Assembly (NCBI RefSeq): GCF_003254585.1
Contig: NZ_QJGZ01000040.1
Location: 186,001-250,000 of the forward strand
DNA length: 64,000 nt
Origin: Flavobacterium sharifuzzamanii
GTDB taxonomy: Bacteria; Bacteroidota; Bacteroidia; Flavobacteriales; Flavobacteriaceae
Reading direction: 5' to 3'
Shown: piece after piece, positions 35,239 to 44,347 of the stretch
Position numbering within the stretch: the first letter of the stretch is position 1
Layout: each line of letters begins with the position of its first letter
Translations under genes and position numbers: made by a program
The notes under the pieces: model-generated
What the model was told of the DNA's origin: nothing
The model's input: only the letters and a program-made list of their open reading frames with translations
Databases searched by the model: none

Positions 35239-37443
35239 ATGAGCAAGACAAGTAATATTAATAGAGTTGACGGATTTGCTAAAGTAACGGGTTCAGCAAC
35301 TTATTCTGCAGAATATAAAACAGCAGGTGTTGTCTATGCCTGTTTGGTAGGAAGTACGATTGCAAAGGGAAGAATTAAAACCATTGATACCAAAAAAGCA
35401 GAATGGGCACCAGGAGTTTTGGCGGTTATTACGCATTTAAATGTAGATAAACCTGCTGGCTACGAAAAAGCAAAGGATAAACATAATTTTGGTCAACCCT
35501 TGCAGATTTTTAAAGATGATTCGGTTTTGTATTACGATCAGCCCATTGCTTTGGTGATTGCGGATACTTTTGAACGTATGCGATATGCGGCGAGTTTAAT
35601 TAAAGCTGATTATTTTAAAGAAGAACATTCGACGGAACTTAAAAAGGCAGCTGAAAAAGAAAAGAAAGTCGAAACCGATAAAGGAAATGATTACCATCGC
35701 GGTGAACATGACGGTTATAAAAATGCTGAGGTAATTTTAGAAACCGAATATACCATTCCAACCGAGGTGCATAACCCAATGGAACTAGCAAATATCATTG
35801 CGAAATGGGACGGAAACAAACCTATTTTATATACAAAAAGTCAAGGTGTCGAAGGAACGCGTAGAAGTGTTGCTGGAGTTTTTGGAGTGCCTGTTGAAGA
35901 TGTTGAGGTTCATGCCGAATATCTTGGCGGTGCTTTTGGAATGGGATTGCACACTTGGCCGTATGAAATCGCAGCATTAATTGGAGCTAAAAAATTGAAT
36001 CGTCCAGTGAAATTAGTACTGCATCGCGAGCAGATGTTTACCAATGTTGGTTTTAGACCTTACACGATTCAGAAAATGGGTCTTGGAGCAACAAAAGATG
36101 GAAAACTGACAGGTTTAACGCACGAGGCTGTTGCAATGACTTCGAGCTATGAAGATTTCATGGAAGGAACCGTAAATATGTCTAGATTTATTTATGATTG
36201 TCCAAACGTTTCTACACGTTACAGAATTGTGCCTTTGGATACGTGCACGCCAATTTGGATGCGCGGACCAGGAGAAGCGACAGGTTCTTTTGCCTTAGAA
36301 AGTGCAATGGACGAATTGGCTTATAAATTAAATTTAGATCCGATTGAATTTCGAAAATTGAATTATGCCGAAAAAGATCAGGAGCAAAATAAACCGTGGA
36401 GCAGTAAATTTCTTTTAGAATGTTACGAAGGCGGAATGGAACGCATTGGCTGGAAAAACCGTAAAAACGAACCGGGTTCTGTGAAAGAAGGAAACTGGCT
36501 TGTAGGTTACGGAATGGGAACAGGAACTTTCGGCTGTTATAGAAGCCCAACTTCTGTAAAGGCAAAATTTTTAGCGAATGGCGATTTAGTTCTACAATGC
36601 AGCGTAAACGATATGGGGCCAGGAACGGCAACTATGATGACTGCTATTGGAGCTGAAGTAATTGGCCTTCCATCAGAAAATGTGATTATCGAAATGGGAA
36701 AAAGTGGTTTGCCAAAAGGTCCAACGCAAGGTGGTTCGGCAACGACTTCATCTGTTGGTTCTGCGGTTCACGATGCTTGCAATTTATTATTGAATAAAAT
36801 AATTGAATTAGGAAGTAAAAATCCTGCTTTAAAAGGAATTGCTCTAACAGATTTAACTTTTGAAAACGGTGCGGTTTCTTCGAAAAAGGACAAATCTAAA
36901 TCGGTTACGTTAGCAGCACTTTTAAGCAGTAATAAATTAGAAGATTTTGAAGTAGAAAATGTTTCTAAAGCTGCTGAAGAAGCGAAGAAATACTCGATTT
37001 ATTCCTTTTCGGTTCATTTTGTAAAAGTATTAGTGAATCCGAATTTGGGTAAAATAAGATTGGCTCATGTTGTGTCTTGTGCCGATATTGGAACCGTAAT
37101 AAGCCAAAAAACTTCTGCGGGACAAATGTTTGGTGGAGCAGTAGGAGGAATCGGAATGGGATTAATGGAAGCTTTAGAAATCGATCACCGTTTTGGCCGT
37201 CCAATCAATAATAATTTCGCTGACTATCATGTTCCTGTAAATGCAGATATTGAAAAACAAGAAGTTTTCTTCGTTAACAAAAAAGACCCGATAAGTAACC
37301 CAATGGGAACAAAAGGTCTTGGAGAAACGGCTCTAGTTGGAATGGCGCCTGCAATTGCAAATGCTGTTTTTAATGCAACGGGAAAACGTGTACGAGATTT
37401 ACCAATTACATTGGATAAAATTATAGAAACCGTTAAAGTTTAA
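35239..37443 (+). CDS. Molybdenum hydroxylase, molybdopterin-binding catalytic subunit (PaoC-like)
   Basis: 734 residues. It has the xanthine-dehydrogenase large-subunit architecture: the N-terminal a/b hammerhead (DGFAKVTGSATYSAEY), then Moco-binding regions (EYLGGAFGMGLH; RGPGEATGSFALE; GPTQGGSATTSS). The catalytic base is Glu696 in TKGLGETALVG near the end. The RGPGEATG site resembles aldehyde-oxidising members more than xanthine dehydrogenases, but the substrate cannot be fixed from sequence. It ends in a very strong terminator hairpin. Confidence 0.92.
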   Translation: MSKTSNINRVDGFAKVTGSATYSAEYKTAGVVYACLVGSTIAKGRIKTIDTKKAEWAPGVLAVITHLNVDKPAGYEKAKDKHNFGQPLQIFKDDSVLYYDQPIALVIADTFERMRYAASLIKADYFKEEHSTELKKAAEKEKKVETDKGNDYHRGEHDGYKNAEVILETEYTIPTEVHNPMELANIIAKWDGNKPILYTKSQGVEGTRRSVAGVFGVPVEDVEVHAEYLGGAFGMGLHTWPYEIAALIGAKKLNRPVKLVLHREQMFTNVGFRPYTIQKMGLGATKDGKLTGLTHEAVAMTSSYEDFMEGTVNMSRFIYDCPNVSTRYRIVPLDTCTPIWMRGPGEATGSFALESAMDELAYKLNLDPIEFRKLNYAEKDQEQNKPWSSKFLLECYEGGMERIGWKNRKNEPGSVKEGNWLVGYGMGTGTFGCYRSPTSVKAKFLANGDLVLQCSVNDMGPGTATMMTAIGAEVIGLPSENVIIEMGKSGLPKGPTQGGSATTSSVGSAVHDACNLLLNKIIELGSKNPALKGIALTDLTFENGAVSSKKDKSKSVTLAALLSSNKLEDFEVENVSKAAEEAKKYSIYSFSVHFVKVLVNPNLGKIRLAHVVSCADIGTVISQKTSAGQMFGGAVGGIGMGLMEALEIDHRFGRPINNNFADYHVPVNADIEKQEVFFVNKKDPISNPMGTKGLGETALVGMAPAIANAVFNATGKRVRDLPITLDKIIETVKV

Positions 37444-37480
37444 AACAAAAAGAGACATTGAAAAATGTCTCTTTTTGTTT
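37443..37480 (+). terminator. Terminator of the molybdenum hydroxylase operon
   Basis: A 17-bp perfect stem (37443-37459 with 37464-37480) closes on a GAAA tetraloop. Its first base is the final base of the stop codon. Confidence 0.85.
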
Positions 37481-37502
37481 TACGTTCCAATTTTAAATAT
37501 AG

Positions 37503-37582
37503 CCCGTGGTTTCAACCACGGGAAACGTATTTTAATATACGTAATGTTATATGCTTAGCGTCCCCGTGGTTGAAACCACGGG
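37503..37582. repeat. Pair of inverted REP-like hairpins
   Basis: CCCGTGGTTTCAACCACGGG at 37503-37522 is itself a 9-bp hairpin, and an inverted copy with GA in the loop lies at 37563-37582. Two such units in opposite orientation resemble a bacterial interspersed mosaic element (REP doublet). No coding sequence. Confidence 0.65.
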
Positions 37583-37629
37583 TTATGTTTGCATACGATT
37601 GTGTTTGCAAATGCAATTATTTAAACAAA

Positions 37630-37658
37630 AAAAAGAGGCATATTAGATGCCTCTTTTT
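37630..37658 (-). terminator. Terminator of the DUF2911 gene
   Basis: A 12-bp stem (AAAAAGAGGCAT with ATGCCTCTTTTT) lies 20 nt after the stop of the - strand gene. It is symmetrical and could also serve the + strand. Confidence 0.7.
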
Positions 37659-37677
37659 ATATCTTAAAAACGATTAA

Positions 37678-38241
37678 TTATTTAACCGTAATAGGTAATT
37701 CAACAGTTGTTTTATCCCATCCAATAACAAGATTTGCTACATTACCTTGAGCTGTAAATGCAATAGATAAAGCTTCGATAACTTCAGAAACTGGTTTTAC
37801 AGGAACTGAAACTCTTACTACATCTTTACTTTCATCATAAGCATAAGAACCCCATAAATCAAGTTCTTTGTTGATGATAATAGTCCATTTGTCTTTTTCT
37901 GGAATAGCAAATAAACTGTATGTTCCTGCAGCAACTTTTTTTCCGCCAATTGTTACATCTTTATAGAATTTAACTTCTGTGTTTTCATTAGCACCAACTC
38001 TCCAAACTTCACCAAACTTTACAACATCGCCAAAAATAGTTCTTCCTTTTACAGAAGGTCTTGCGTAAAGCACTTTTACAACCGGATTTGGATTGTCTGT
38101 TTTTTTGAATTTCACCGCTTTGTTTGGGAAATACGAAATATCAACTGGACTTGCATCAAGCGGAGCAAATTTTACTATGTCTTGAGCCTGAACTGTAAAA
38201 GCAGCAAACAAAGTAACTGCTAGTAAATAGAATTTTTTCAT
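37678..38241 (-). CDS. DUF2911 family secreted protein
   Basis: 187 residues with a Sec signal ending near VQAQ. The DUF2911 pattern is clear: VLYARPSVKGRTIFG, WRVGANENTEVKFYKDV, AGTYSLFAIP, WTIIINKELDLWGSYAYDESKDVVRV. The family is common in Bacteroidota and of unknown function. It has its own terminator and no obvious partner. It lies between the molybdenum enzyme and the GH2 genes, on the opposite strand to the former. Confidence 0.85.
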   Translation of the reverse strand: MKKFYLLAVTLFAAFTVQAQDIVKFAPLDASPVDISYFPNKAVKFKKTDNPNPVVKVLYARPSVKGRTIFGDVVKFGEVWRVGANENTEVKFYKDVTIGGKKVAAGTYSLFAIPEKDKWTIIINKELDLWGSYAYDESKDVVRVSVPVKPVSEVIEALSIAFTAQGNVANLVIGWDKTTVELPITVK

Positions 38242-38339
38242 GGTTTACAATTTTTAGATTAACTACAAAGTAAATTAATAATGAAGAAAAATCATATAAT
38301 TTGCTGCCTGTTTTTTGTTAATGATTTGGTAATGACGAA

Positions 38340-40145
38340 TTAATTCTGATATTCCTTTTTCTTCTTTGCATACCAATCCTGCATAATGTAGAAAGCTTTT
38401 TTCTTTTCGCCATCATTTGAAATTAAACCTTTACGATTGTAACCGTCCTGAATTCCTGGAAGCAATCTTTTTGGCGATCTGAAATCAACCAAAATCCACG
38501 GACTAGTCCCGCTTAAGTGAGGAATTTTTTCAATCATCTTTAAATTCTGAATGTATAAATATTCCTGATATTCCTCAGTCCAGCGTTCGTTCTTCTCTCC
38601 GTGAAATCCAGCTTTGGCATCACCTCCAAATTCAGAAACGAAAACTGGTTTGTTGTATTTAGATTTCCATGTTATTTTCTCAGCATCTTCCAAGTTTCCG
38701 CCATACCAGCCTAAATATTGGTTGAAAGCCACAACATCCAAAACTTCTCCAATAGGATCATCAATAGTTTCTTTTTTGGTTAATAAAGCAGCGCTAATTA
38801 ATCTAGTATTGTCTAATGATCTGGTGTGAGATGCTAAATTTTTAATGAAAGTATTTCTAGCTTCCGAAATTGGAGTTTCATTTGCCATAGACCAAATCAC
38901 AATACTAGCTCTGTTTTTATCTCTTGTAATAGCAGCTGTTAATTGATCTTGGGCATTTTGATATGTGTTTTCATTTTTAAATTCAACTGTCCAATAAACC
39001 GGAATTTCTTCCCAAACCATTAAACCTAATTTATCAGCTTCTCTAACCATGTTTTCGTTGTGTGGATAATGCGCCAGACGAACATAATTACAACCTAATT
39101 CTTTTGCCCAGTTTAATAAACGTAAAGCATCTTCCTGAGAATTCGCACGTCCGCCTTTGGCATTTTCTTCATGAATCGAAATTCCGCGTAAAAAGACTGG
39201 TTCTCCGTTCAACAAAATTTTATCTTCTTTTGTTTCGATAGTTCTAAAACCAATTTGATCGTTTAATTTTTTCCCATTAAAATCAATGGTGACATCATAT
39301 AATTTCGGATCTTCTGGAGACCAATAAGAAATCTTTTTCGCTGGGATTTCGAAGCTTAAAATTCCGTTGTTATCAGCTTTTCCTTTGTAGTTGATTTTTA
39401 ATTCAGGAATAGAAATTGAAACCTGATTTTTTGATGCATCCAAATTATTGATTTTGATAAAACCAGAAATCACATTTGCATTGCCTTTCTTCAGCTGAAT
39501 ATTATAATCTTCTACAAAAGAGGATTCTTCTTCAATTAAAGTCACATCGCGTGTGATCCCACCATAATTCCACCAATCGGTATTTACAGTAGGAACATCT
39601 TCTTTATGACGTGTATTATCCACTTTGATAACCAAATAATTTCCTGTTGGTTTTACAATCGACGTGACTTCGTAATTAAACGGTGTGAAACCGCCCTCGT
39701 GAGTTCCTAGTTTTTTTCCGTTTAAATAAAGATCAGCTTTATAATTGATAGCTCCTAAATATAAAAATAGACGTTTATTGGCCGCTAGATTATAATCGAA
39801 AGACTTTTTAAACCAAACATTTCCCTCATAATATTTCAGTTCTGTAACCTGCGAATTCCAATCGCCTGGGATATTGATTGTTGGCGATTTATCAAAATCA
39901 TATTCTACTAGTTCCTGTTTGTTTTGAGCATGATAATTGGTGAAAAAAGCTCCTTTTGCTGGCTTTTCACTTTTGTCATATTGGTCAAGGTGAAAACTGT
40001 AAAAGCCTGTTTGATAGGGGTCTATAATATAATTCCAAACTCCGTTTAAAGAAGTGGTGTTTCGGTTGGGTACGTTAGAAATTAAACCTTGAGATTGTCC
40101 AATTGCGAATGATGTTAGGAATAATAATGTTAGAATTTTTTTCAT
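38340..40145 (-). CDS. GH2 glycoside hydrolase, possible beta-glucuronidase
   Basis: 601 residues with a Sec signal. It has the N-terminal jelly-roll sugar-binding domain (LNGVWNYIIDPYQ; WFKKSF), an immunoglobulin-like middle domain, and a TIM barrel with acid/base Glu423 in MANETP and nucleophile Glu505 in VSEFGGD. The C-terminal part (SPWILVDFRSPKR; QDGYNRKGLIS) and the NTDWWNYGGITRDV segment resemble beta-glucuronidase-like GH2 members more than LacZ, so glucuronidase is preferred, with moderate certainty. It is the last gene of the HTCS-linked operon. A family B palindrome separates it from the next gene upstream. Confidence 0.85.
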   Translation of the reverse strand: MKKILTLLFLTSFAIGQSQGLISNVPNRNTTSLNGVWNYIIDPYQTGFYSFHLDQYDKSEKPAKGAFFTNYHAQNKQELVEYDFDKSPTINIPGDWNSQVTELKYYEGNVWFKKSFDYNLAANKRLFLYLGAINYKADLYLNGKKLGTHEGGFTPFNYEVTSIVKPTGNYLVIKVDNTRHKEDVPTVNTDWWNYGGITRDVTLIEEESSFVEDYNIQLKKGNANVISGFIKINNLDASKNQVSISIPELKINYKGKADNNGILSFEIPAKKISYWSPEDPKLYDVTIDFNGKKLNDQIGFRTIETKEDKILLNGEPVFLRGISIHEENAKGGRANSQEDALRLLNWAKELGCNYVRLAHYPHNENMVREADKLGLMVWEEIPVYWTVEFKNENTYQNAQDQLTAAITRDKNRASIVIWSMANETPISEARNTFIKNLASHTRSLDNTRLISAALLTKKETIDDPIGEVLDVVAFNQYLGWYGGNLEDAEKITWKSKYNKPVFVSEFGGDAKAGFHGEKNERWTEEYQEYLYIQNLKMIEKIPHLSGTSPWILVDFRSPKRLLPGIQDGYNRKGLISNDGEKKKAFYIMQDWYAKKKKEYQN

Positions 40146-40199
40146 TTTGTAATCTTTATTTGTATTGTATTTATGTTTTACCTCAAAGGCACTAAGTCA

Positions 40200-40330
40200 C
40201 GAAGTTTTTTGTCATCCTGACGAAGGAAGGATCACATTAGAAACTCCGCAATCTTTGTCGCCAATCTTTGTAGAATTCCGAGTGTGATCCTTCCTTCGTC
40301 AGGATGACAAACTAGGCGATAAAACTTAGC
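40200..40330. repeat. Palindromic element family B (40209-40310)
   Basis: Inverted arms GTCATCCTGACGAAGGAAGG (left) and CCTTCCTTCGTCAGGATGAC (right) lie between the two GH2 genes. Weaker inverted words ('aaggcactaagtcacgaag' and 'cttagcatcttagtcccttag') lie outside them. No coding content. Confidence 0.75.
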
Positions 40331-40360
40331 ATCTTAGTCCCTTAGCAACTTAGAATCTTT

Positions 40361-42772
40361 TCACTCAACTGGAATCTTCAAATATTCTCCCTTAAAGCTC
40401 TGGTTCAAAGCCGTCATTTCAATCGGTTTGCCAGAACCATCAGGAATCACTTCAATAGAAGCTTTTCCGTTTGCCATTTTAATAGATTCGCTGCCCGTTG
40501 GAGTTCCTTGATTTTTTAAAGTTTTTCCTCCTTTTAAACATTGAAAATAGACACTTGCTTCATAATCCAGACAGCGTAAATTATTGTTGTCAATTGCAAT
40601 TGCTGTAATCAGATAATTACCGTTTTTCAGTTTTTCTGATGATAATTGTAAAGAAGAAGCGGTATCATTTTTAGTGAAACGATAATTAACTTTAATAGTA
40701 TCAGAAACCGTTTTTCCTTCTTTACTTTTACCAACGGCAATTAGGATATTTTCTCCTTTTTTAAAATTGACATCCCAAGTTAAACCATTAGCAGGATACA
40801 GAGCAAGATTTCGCTGTTTTTCTCCCAATGATTTTCCGTCATGGTATAAAGTCACTTTGTCGCAATTACTAAAAACACTAATCGTTCTCGGTGTATTTTC
40901 AGGTCCTTGACGCTCTGTCCAAGTATGCGATTCGATGTAAGTGAAAGGTTCTTTTGCCCAATAACTTTTAAACACATAATAGGCATCTTTTGGAATTCCG
41001 TTTCGGTCTGTTAATCCTTTTTGGTTCATGTACGGAATATCGTCTTCTGGACGTAATGGCGTTGCAAAATCCTTGAATGCCCATTGAATATTTCCCACAA
41101 ACGTTGGGTCATTCTCGGATATATGCAAATGCCAGTCAAACAGATCAACTATATAGTTTTCGCTCCAATCGCCAATTTGCGCAATATTGGCAACTTTGGT
41201 TTGCACAATTGCTTCTTCCCAGCCTTCGGCTTTTATTACATTTTCGCCAGTAACAGGACTTTCACTGTGACGCCCAACGTGGCTGTCTCCGCCATATTCG
41301 GCATGAATAAAATGTTTGTATTCTTTTTTATAAACATCAATTGCTTTCTGGTAGCTTTTGTAACTTCCAGAATACCAGCCCGACCAGATAGAAGGAGAGA
41401 AGACATCTACTATATGCGATCCTTCATAATATTTTCTAATTGCCGTTTTTCTGGTAGGATCGAGTTTATGTGCGATATCATTTAATTCATTTAAAAACAC
41501 ATTGGTTTTATCAGCATTATCTCCGTCAGGAAAATCTGGAAGCCAATTAATTTCGTTTCCTAAAGACCAAATGATAATACTCGGATGATTGTAATTTTGA
41601 TTGATAATTTCCTCTAGCATATTTTTGGTATTTGTTTTCCAAACATCATTACCAATTCCGCCACGACACCAAGGAAGTTCGTCCCACACCAAAAGGCCAA
41701 GTTCGTCGCAAGCTTTATAAACCTCAGGATCTTGCGGATAATGTGCTAAACGAACAAAATTAGCGCCCATTTCTTTAATTGATTTCATATCGACCCAATG
41801 CTGCTGGTTGCTCATGGCAGCGCCAACTCCAGCTTGTTCTTCATGACGATGTGTGCCGCGAATCAATAGACGTTTTCCGTTAAGGTAAAATGGCCCGTGA
41901 TCTTTAAACTCAAACCATCTAAAACCTACTTTTTCGGAAATACTATCTCTAATTTGATTTTTTTCTGATAAAACAGCAGAAAGTTGGTATAAATTTGGTT
42001 TTTCGGTATCCCAAAGTTCTGGGTTTTTAATGTTTTCAAAAGTGATAGTTGAAGTTTTGTCGGTAACCGGAATTGTTTTGCTAACTACTTTTTTTCCTTT
42101 CGGATTTTTAAGCGTTACAGTTAAAGATAAATCCTTTGAATTATCAGGATTTACAAAAGAAGAAACAATTTGTACCGAAGCTTTTTTGGCAGAAACCTCA
42201 GGAGTTGTAATCTTTATATTTTCGATATGATTTTTGTATTTCGAAACCAACCAAACATCGCGTGTGATTCCGCCATAGATAAAGAAATCGCTTTTTTGAG
42301 ACGGAATAATTTCAATATCATAACTATTATCAACACGAACAAAAACATCGTTGTTTCCTTCTTTAATAAAATTGGTAATATCTATTGAAAAGCCAATGTA
42401 GCCGCCAATATGCGATCCAGCTTCTTTTCCGTTTACATACACATTTGTAGTTACATTCGAACCTTCAAAGTATAAAGAATAAACGCGGTTTTTGTCGATT
42501 TGGGGAATATTTAATTTTTTTTGATACCAGCTTGCATCGCGTCTATAACCCGGATATAAATCGGTTGCATCTTCTGCGTTCCAAGTATGCGGTAAGTTTA
42601 AAGAAGTCCAGTTGGATGCTTTCTGCGCTTCGCTTAATTTTTGAGTGTCATTTTCTAAATAAAGCCAGTTGTCGTTAATGTTCATCTTTGTCTGAGCAAA
42701 ACTGCTCAGACAAATTTGAAACAAAACAAAAAGTGCAAAAATTGAAAATGTATTTTTTTGATATTTCTTCAT
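40361..42772 (-). CDS. GH2 glycoside hydrolase, beta-galactosidase-like, 803 residues
   Basis: 803 residues with a Sec signal (SSFAQ). Domains: galactose-binding-like jelly roll (LNLPHTWNAED; YRRDASWYQKKL), Ig-like, and a TIM barrel with acid/base Glu407 in SLGNEINW and nucleophile Glu492 in HAEYGGD. About 200 further C-terminal residues are made of beta-sandwich domains, including a DUF4982-like segment (VTLYHDGKSLGEK) and an Ig-like end. The family includes beta-galactosidases, glucuronidases and others, so the sugar is not fixed by sequence. It follows the GH88 gene by 81 bp, so coordinated action on one oligosaccharide is likely. Confidence 0.87.
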   Translation of the reverse strand: MKKYQKNTFSIFALFVLFQICLSSFAQTKMNINDNWLYLENDTQKLSEAQKASNWTSLNLPHTWNAEDATDLYPGYRRDASWYQKKLNIPQIDKNRVYSLYFEGSNVTTNVYVNGKEAGSHIGGYIGFSIDITNFIKEGNNDVFVRVDNSYDIEIIPSQKSDFFIYGGITRDVWLVSKYKNHIENIKITTPEVSAKKASVQIVSSFVNPDNSKDLSLTVTLKNPKGKKVVSKTIPVTDKTSTITFENIKNPELWDTEKPNLYQLSAVLSEKNQIRDSISEKVGFRWFEFKDHGPFYLNGKRLLIRGTHRHEEQAGVGAAMSNQQHWVDMKSIKEMGANFVRLAHYPQDPEVYKACDELGLLVWDELPWCRGGIGNDVWKTNTKNMLEEIINQNYNHPSIIIWSLGNEINWLPDFPDGDNADKTNVFLNELNDIAHKLDPTRKTAIRKYYEGSHIVDVFSPSIWSGWYSGSYKSYQKAIDVYKKEYKHFIHAEYGGDSHVGRHSESPVTGENVIKAEGWEEAIVQTKVANIAQIGDWSENYIVDLFDWHLHISENDPTFVGNIQWAFKDFATPLRPEDDIPYMNQKGLTDRNGIPKDAYYVFKSYWAKEPFTYIESHTWTERQGPENTPRTISVFSNCDKVTLYHDGKSLGEKQRNLALYPANGLTWDVNFKKGENILIAVGKSKEGKTVSDTIKVNYRFTKNDTASSLQLSSEKLKNGNYLITAIAIDNNNLRCLDYEASVYFQCLKGGKTLKNQGTPTGSESIKMANGKASIEVIPDGSGKPIEMTALNQSFKGEYLKIPVE

Positions 42773-42853
42773 GGGTGTTTAGGTTCAAAGGTTCAGAGGC
42801 TCAAAGGTTCAAAGTTTTTTTAGGTTCAAAGGCAGAAAACCTTTGTTACTTTG
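42773..42853. repeat. Short spacer with GGTTCAAAG tandem words
   Basis: GTTCAAAGG-type words (aggttcaaaggttcagaggctcaaaggttcaaag) repeat directly. 'aaaacctttgttactttgctactttgc' is the inverted part, reaching into the 3' end of the GH88 gene. The same words border the palindrome at 53205-53420. Confidence 0.4.
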
Positions 42854-44041
42854 CTACTTTGCACCTTTGCCACTCTTTCTTAATAATGCTTCCAAAAAAT
42901 AATAATCGGCGTAAATTATTGGTTCGTCTATTTCGTCGTGTTTCGGCCAGTTTCCAGTACTATGATCAAACAAGAAAGGTGCTTTAATTTTTGCATCTAA
43001 AATATATTTGTCTGTCTGTACAGAAGTCATCAGTTTATCGGCGAAAGCCAAATAACTATTATTTTTAGTATAGCCGTATAACTCATATAATGCTGAAGCC
43101 ATAAGCATTGCGGCAGAAACATCTCGCGCTGCATTTGGAATACTAGGATCTTTAAAATCCCAATACGGAATTCCGTCTTCTGGCAGATTTTTATTGGTCA
43201 TAAAAAACTTTGCAGTCGCTTCGGCCTGTTTTAAGTAAGCAGGATCTTTTGTATAGCGATAAGACATAGTAAATCCGTAAACTGCCCATCCTTGGCCACG
43301 TGCCCAAACCGAATCGTCATTGTATCCTTGAAGAGTCGTTTTCTTTCTAACTTCACCAGTATTCGGATTATAATCGATAACGTGGTAACACGAATTATCT
43401 TCTCTAAACTGATTTTTCAAAGTTGTATTGGCGTGTTTGATAGCAACGTCACGATATTTTGGATTTCCTGATATTTTAGATGCTTCAAAAAGCAACTCCA
43501 GATTCATCATATTGTCTATGATTACTGGATAATCCCAAATTTCTTTGTTGAAATCCCATGAACGAATAGAACCCACTTTTGGATTAAACCTGGTGCATAA
43601 AGTTTCGGCGCCTTTAACAATTACCGCTTCGTATTCTTTCTTGTTTTCCACTTTCAACGCTTCTCCAAAACTGCAAAACACTTTAAAACCTACGTCATGC
43701 GAATTACTGTTGACACTTTCTTTTTTGCTGAAAGGAGTCCATTTTTGAGCTTGTTCTTTATATTTTGAATCGCCTGTCAATCGGTATAATTGCCAAAGGT
43801 TTCCAGCGAAGAATCCGCTTGTCCAATCTCTGGACGGAACTTTGCGAATTTCAAGAGTTTTTATATTCATACTTCTTGGCATAGATAGAGAATCTACTGG
43901 ATAATCGAGCAGCATTTTGTAACGCGTTTCGAGTAGATTATTTGTTGCCGTTGTGCTTTTTGTTTGAGAATTAACCCCAGATTTGCACGCTGTTGCAAGC
44001 GATGCAAACCCAAGGATTAAAATGAAACTAATTTTATTCAT
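42854..44041 (-). CDS. GH88 unsaturated glucuronyl hydrolase, lipoprotein
   Basis: 395 residues with a lipobox (ATAC, Cys19). The (alpha/alpha)6 barrel of GH88 shows SRDWTSGFFAGNLW near residue 72, HDVGF with Asp116 and IIDNMMNLELL with Asp176, the two aspartates needed for vinyl-ether hydration, and WARGQGWAVYGFTMSYRYT. It removes 4,5-unsaturated uronic acid from oligosaccharides made by a polysaccharide lyase. It therefore implies that a lyase works in the same locus; the candidate is the beta-helix protein at 53435-55063. The paralogous GH105 enzymes of the pectin block lack its motif order. Confidence 0.92.
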   Translation of the reverse strand: MNKISFILILGFASLATACKSGVNSQTKSTTATNNLLETRYKMLLDYPVDSLSMPRSMNIKTLEIRKVPSRDWTSGFFAGNLWQLYRLTGDSKYKEQAQKWTPFSKKESVNSNSHDVGFKVFCSFGEALKVENKKEYEAVIVKGAETLCTRFNPKVGSIRSWDFNKEIWDYPVIIDNMMNLELLFEASKISGNPKYRDVAIKHANTTLKNQFREDNSCYHVIDYNPNTGEVRKKTTLQGYNDDSVWARGQGWAVYGFTMSYRYTKDPAYLKQAEATAKFFMTNKNLPEDGIPYWDFKDPSIPNAARDVSAAMLMASALYELYGYTKNNSYLAFADKLMTSVQTDKYILDAKIKAPFLFDHSTGNWPKHDEIDEPIIYADYYFLEALLRKSGKGAK

Positions 44042-44347
44042 ATTACTAATTAATCTTTATTTTTAGTTTCTATACTAAAATGTTAGACGCGGATTGTACG
44101 GATTCGTTATTGCATTCCTGATAGCTGTCGGGAGCTGATTTTGCGCGGATTTTTTTATTTCACGCAGATTTAAAAAGATTTTGGCAGATAAAGCAGATTT
44201 TAAAAAAAAATCAATTTTAATCAGCTTAAATCTTTTTAAATCTGCGTGAAATCTAATTATACACGACGTGATTAAAAAATCCGTTTCAATCAGCGTTTTC
44301 GCGATAGCGAATCCGTTTCATCGGCGTTCAATACTAATTGTGCTAAA
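44042..44347. repeat. Palindromic spacer between GH88 and SusD genes
   Basis: The spacer contains TTCGCGATAGCGAATC at 44298-44313 (third copy of the arm seen at 22871-22964), an imperfect TTCCTGATAGCTGTCGGGAG near 44116-44135, and facing 'tttcacgcagatttaaaaagatt' / 'aatctttttaaatctgcgtgaaa' words (about 44158 and 44228) forming a hairpin of more than 20 bp. No gene is seen. It may attenuate transcription after susCD. Confidence 0.65.
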
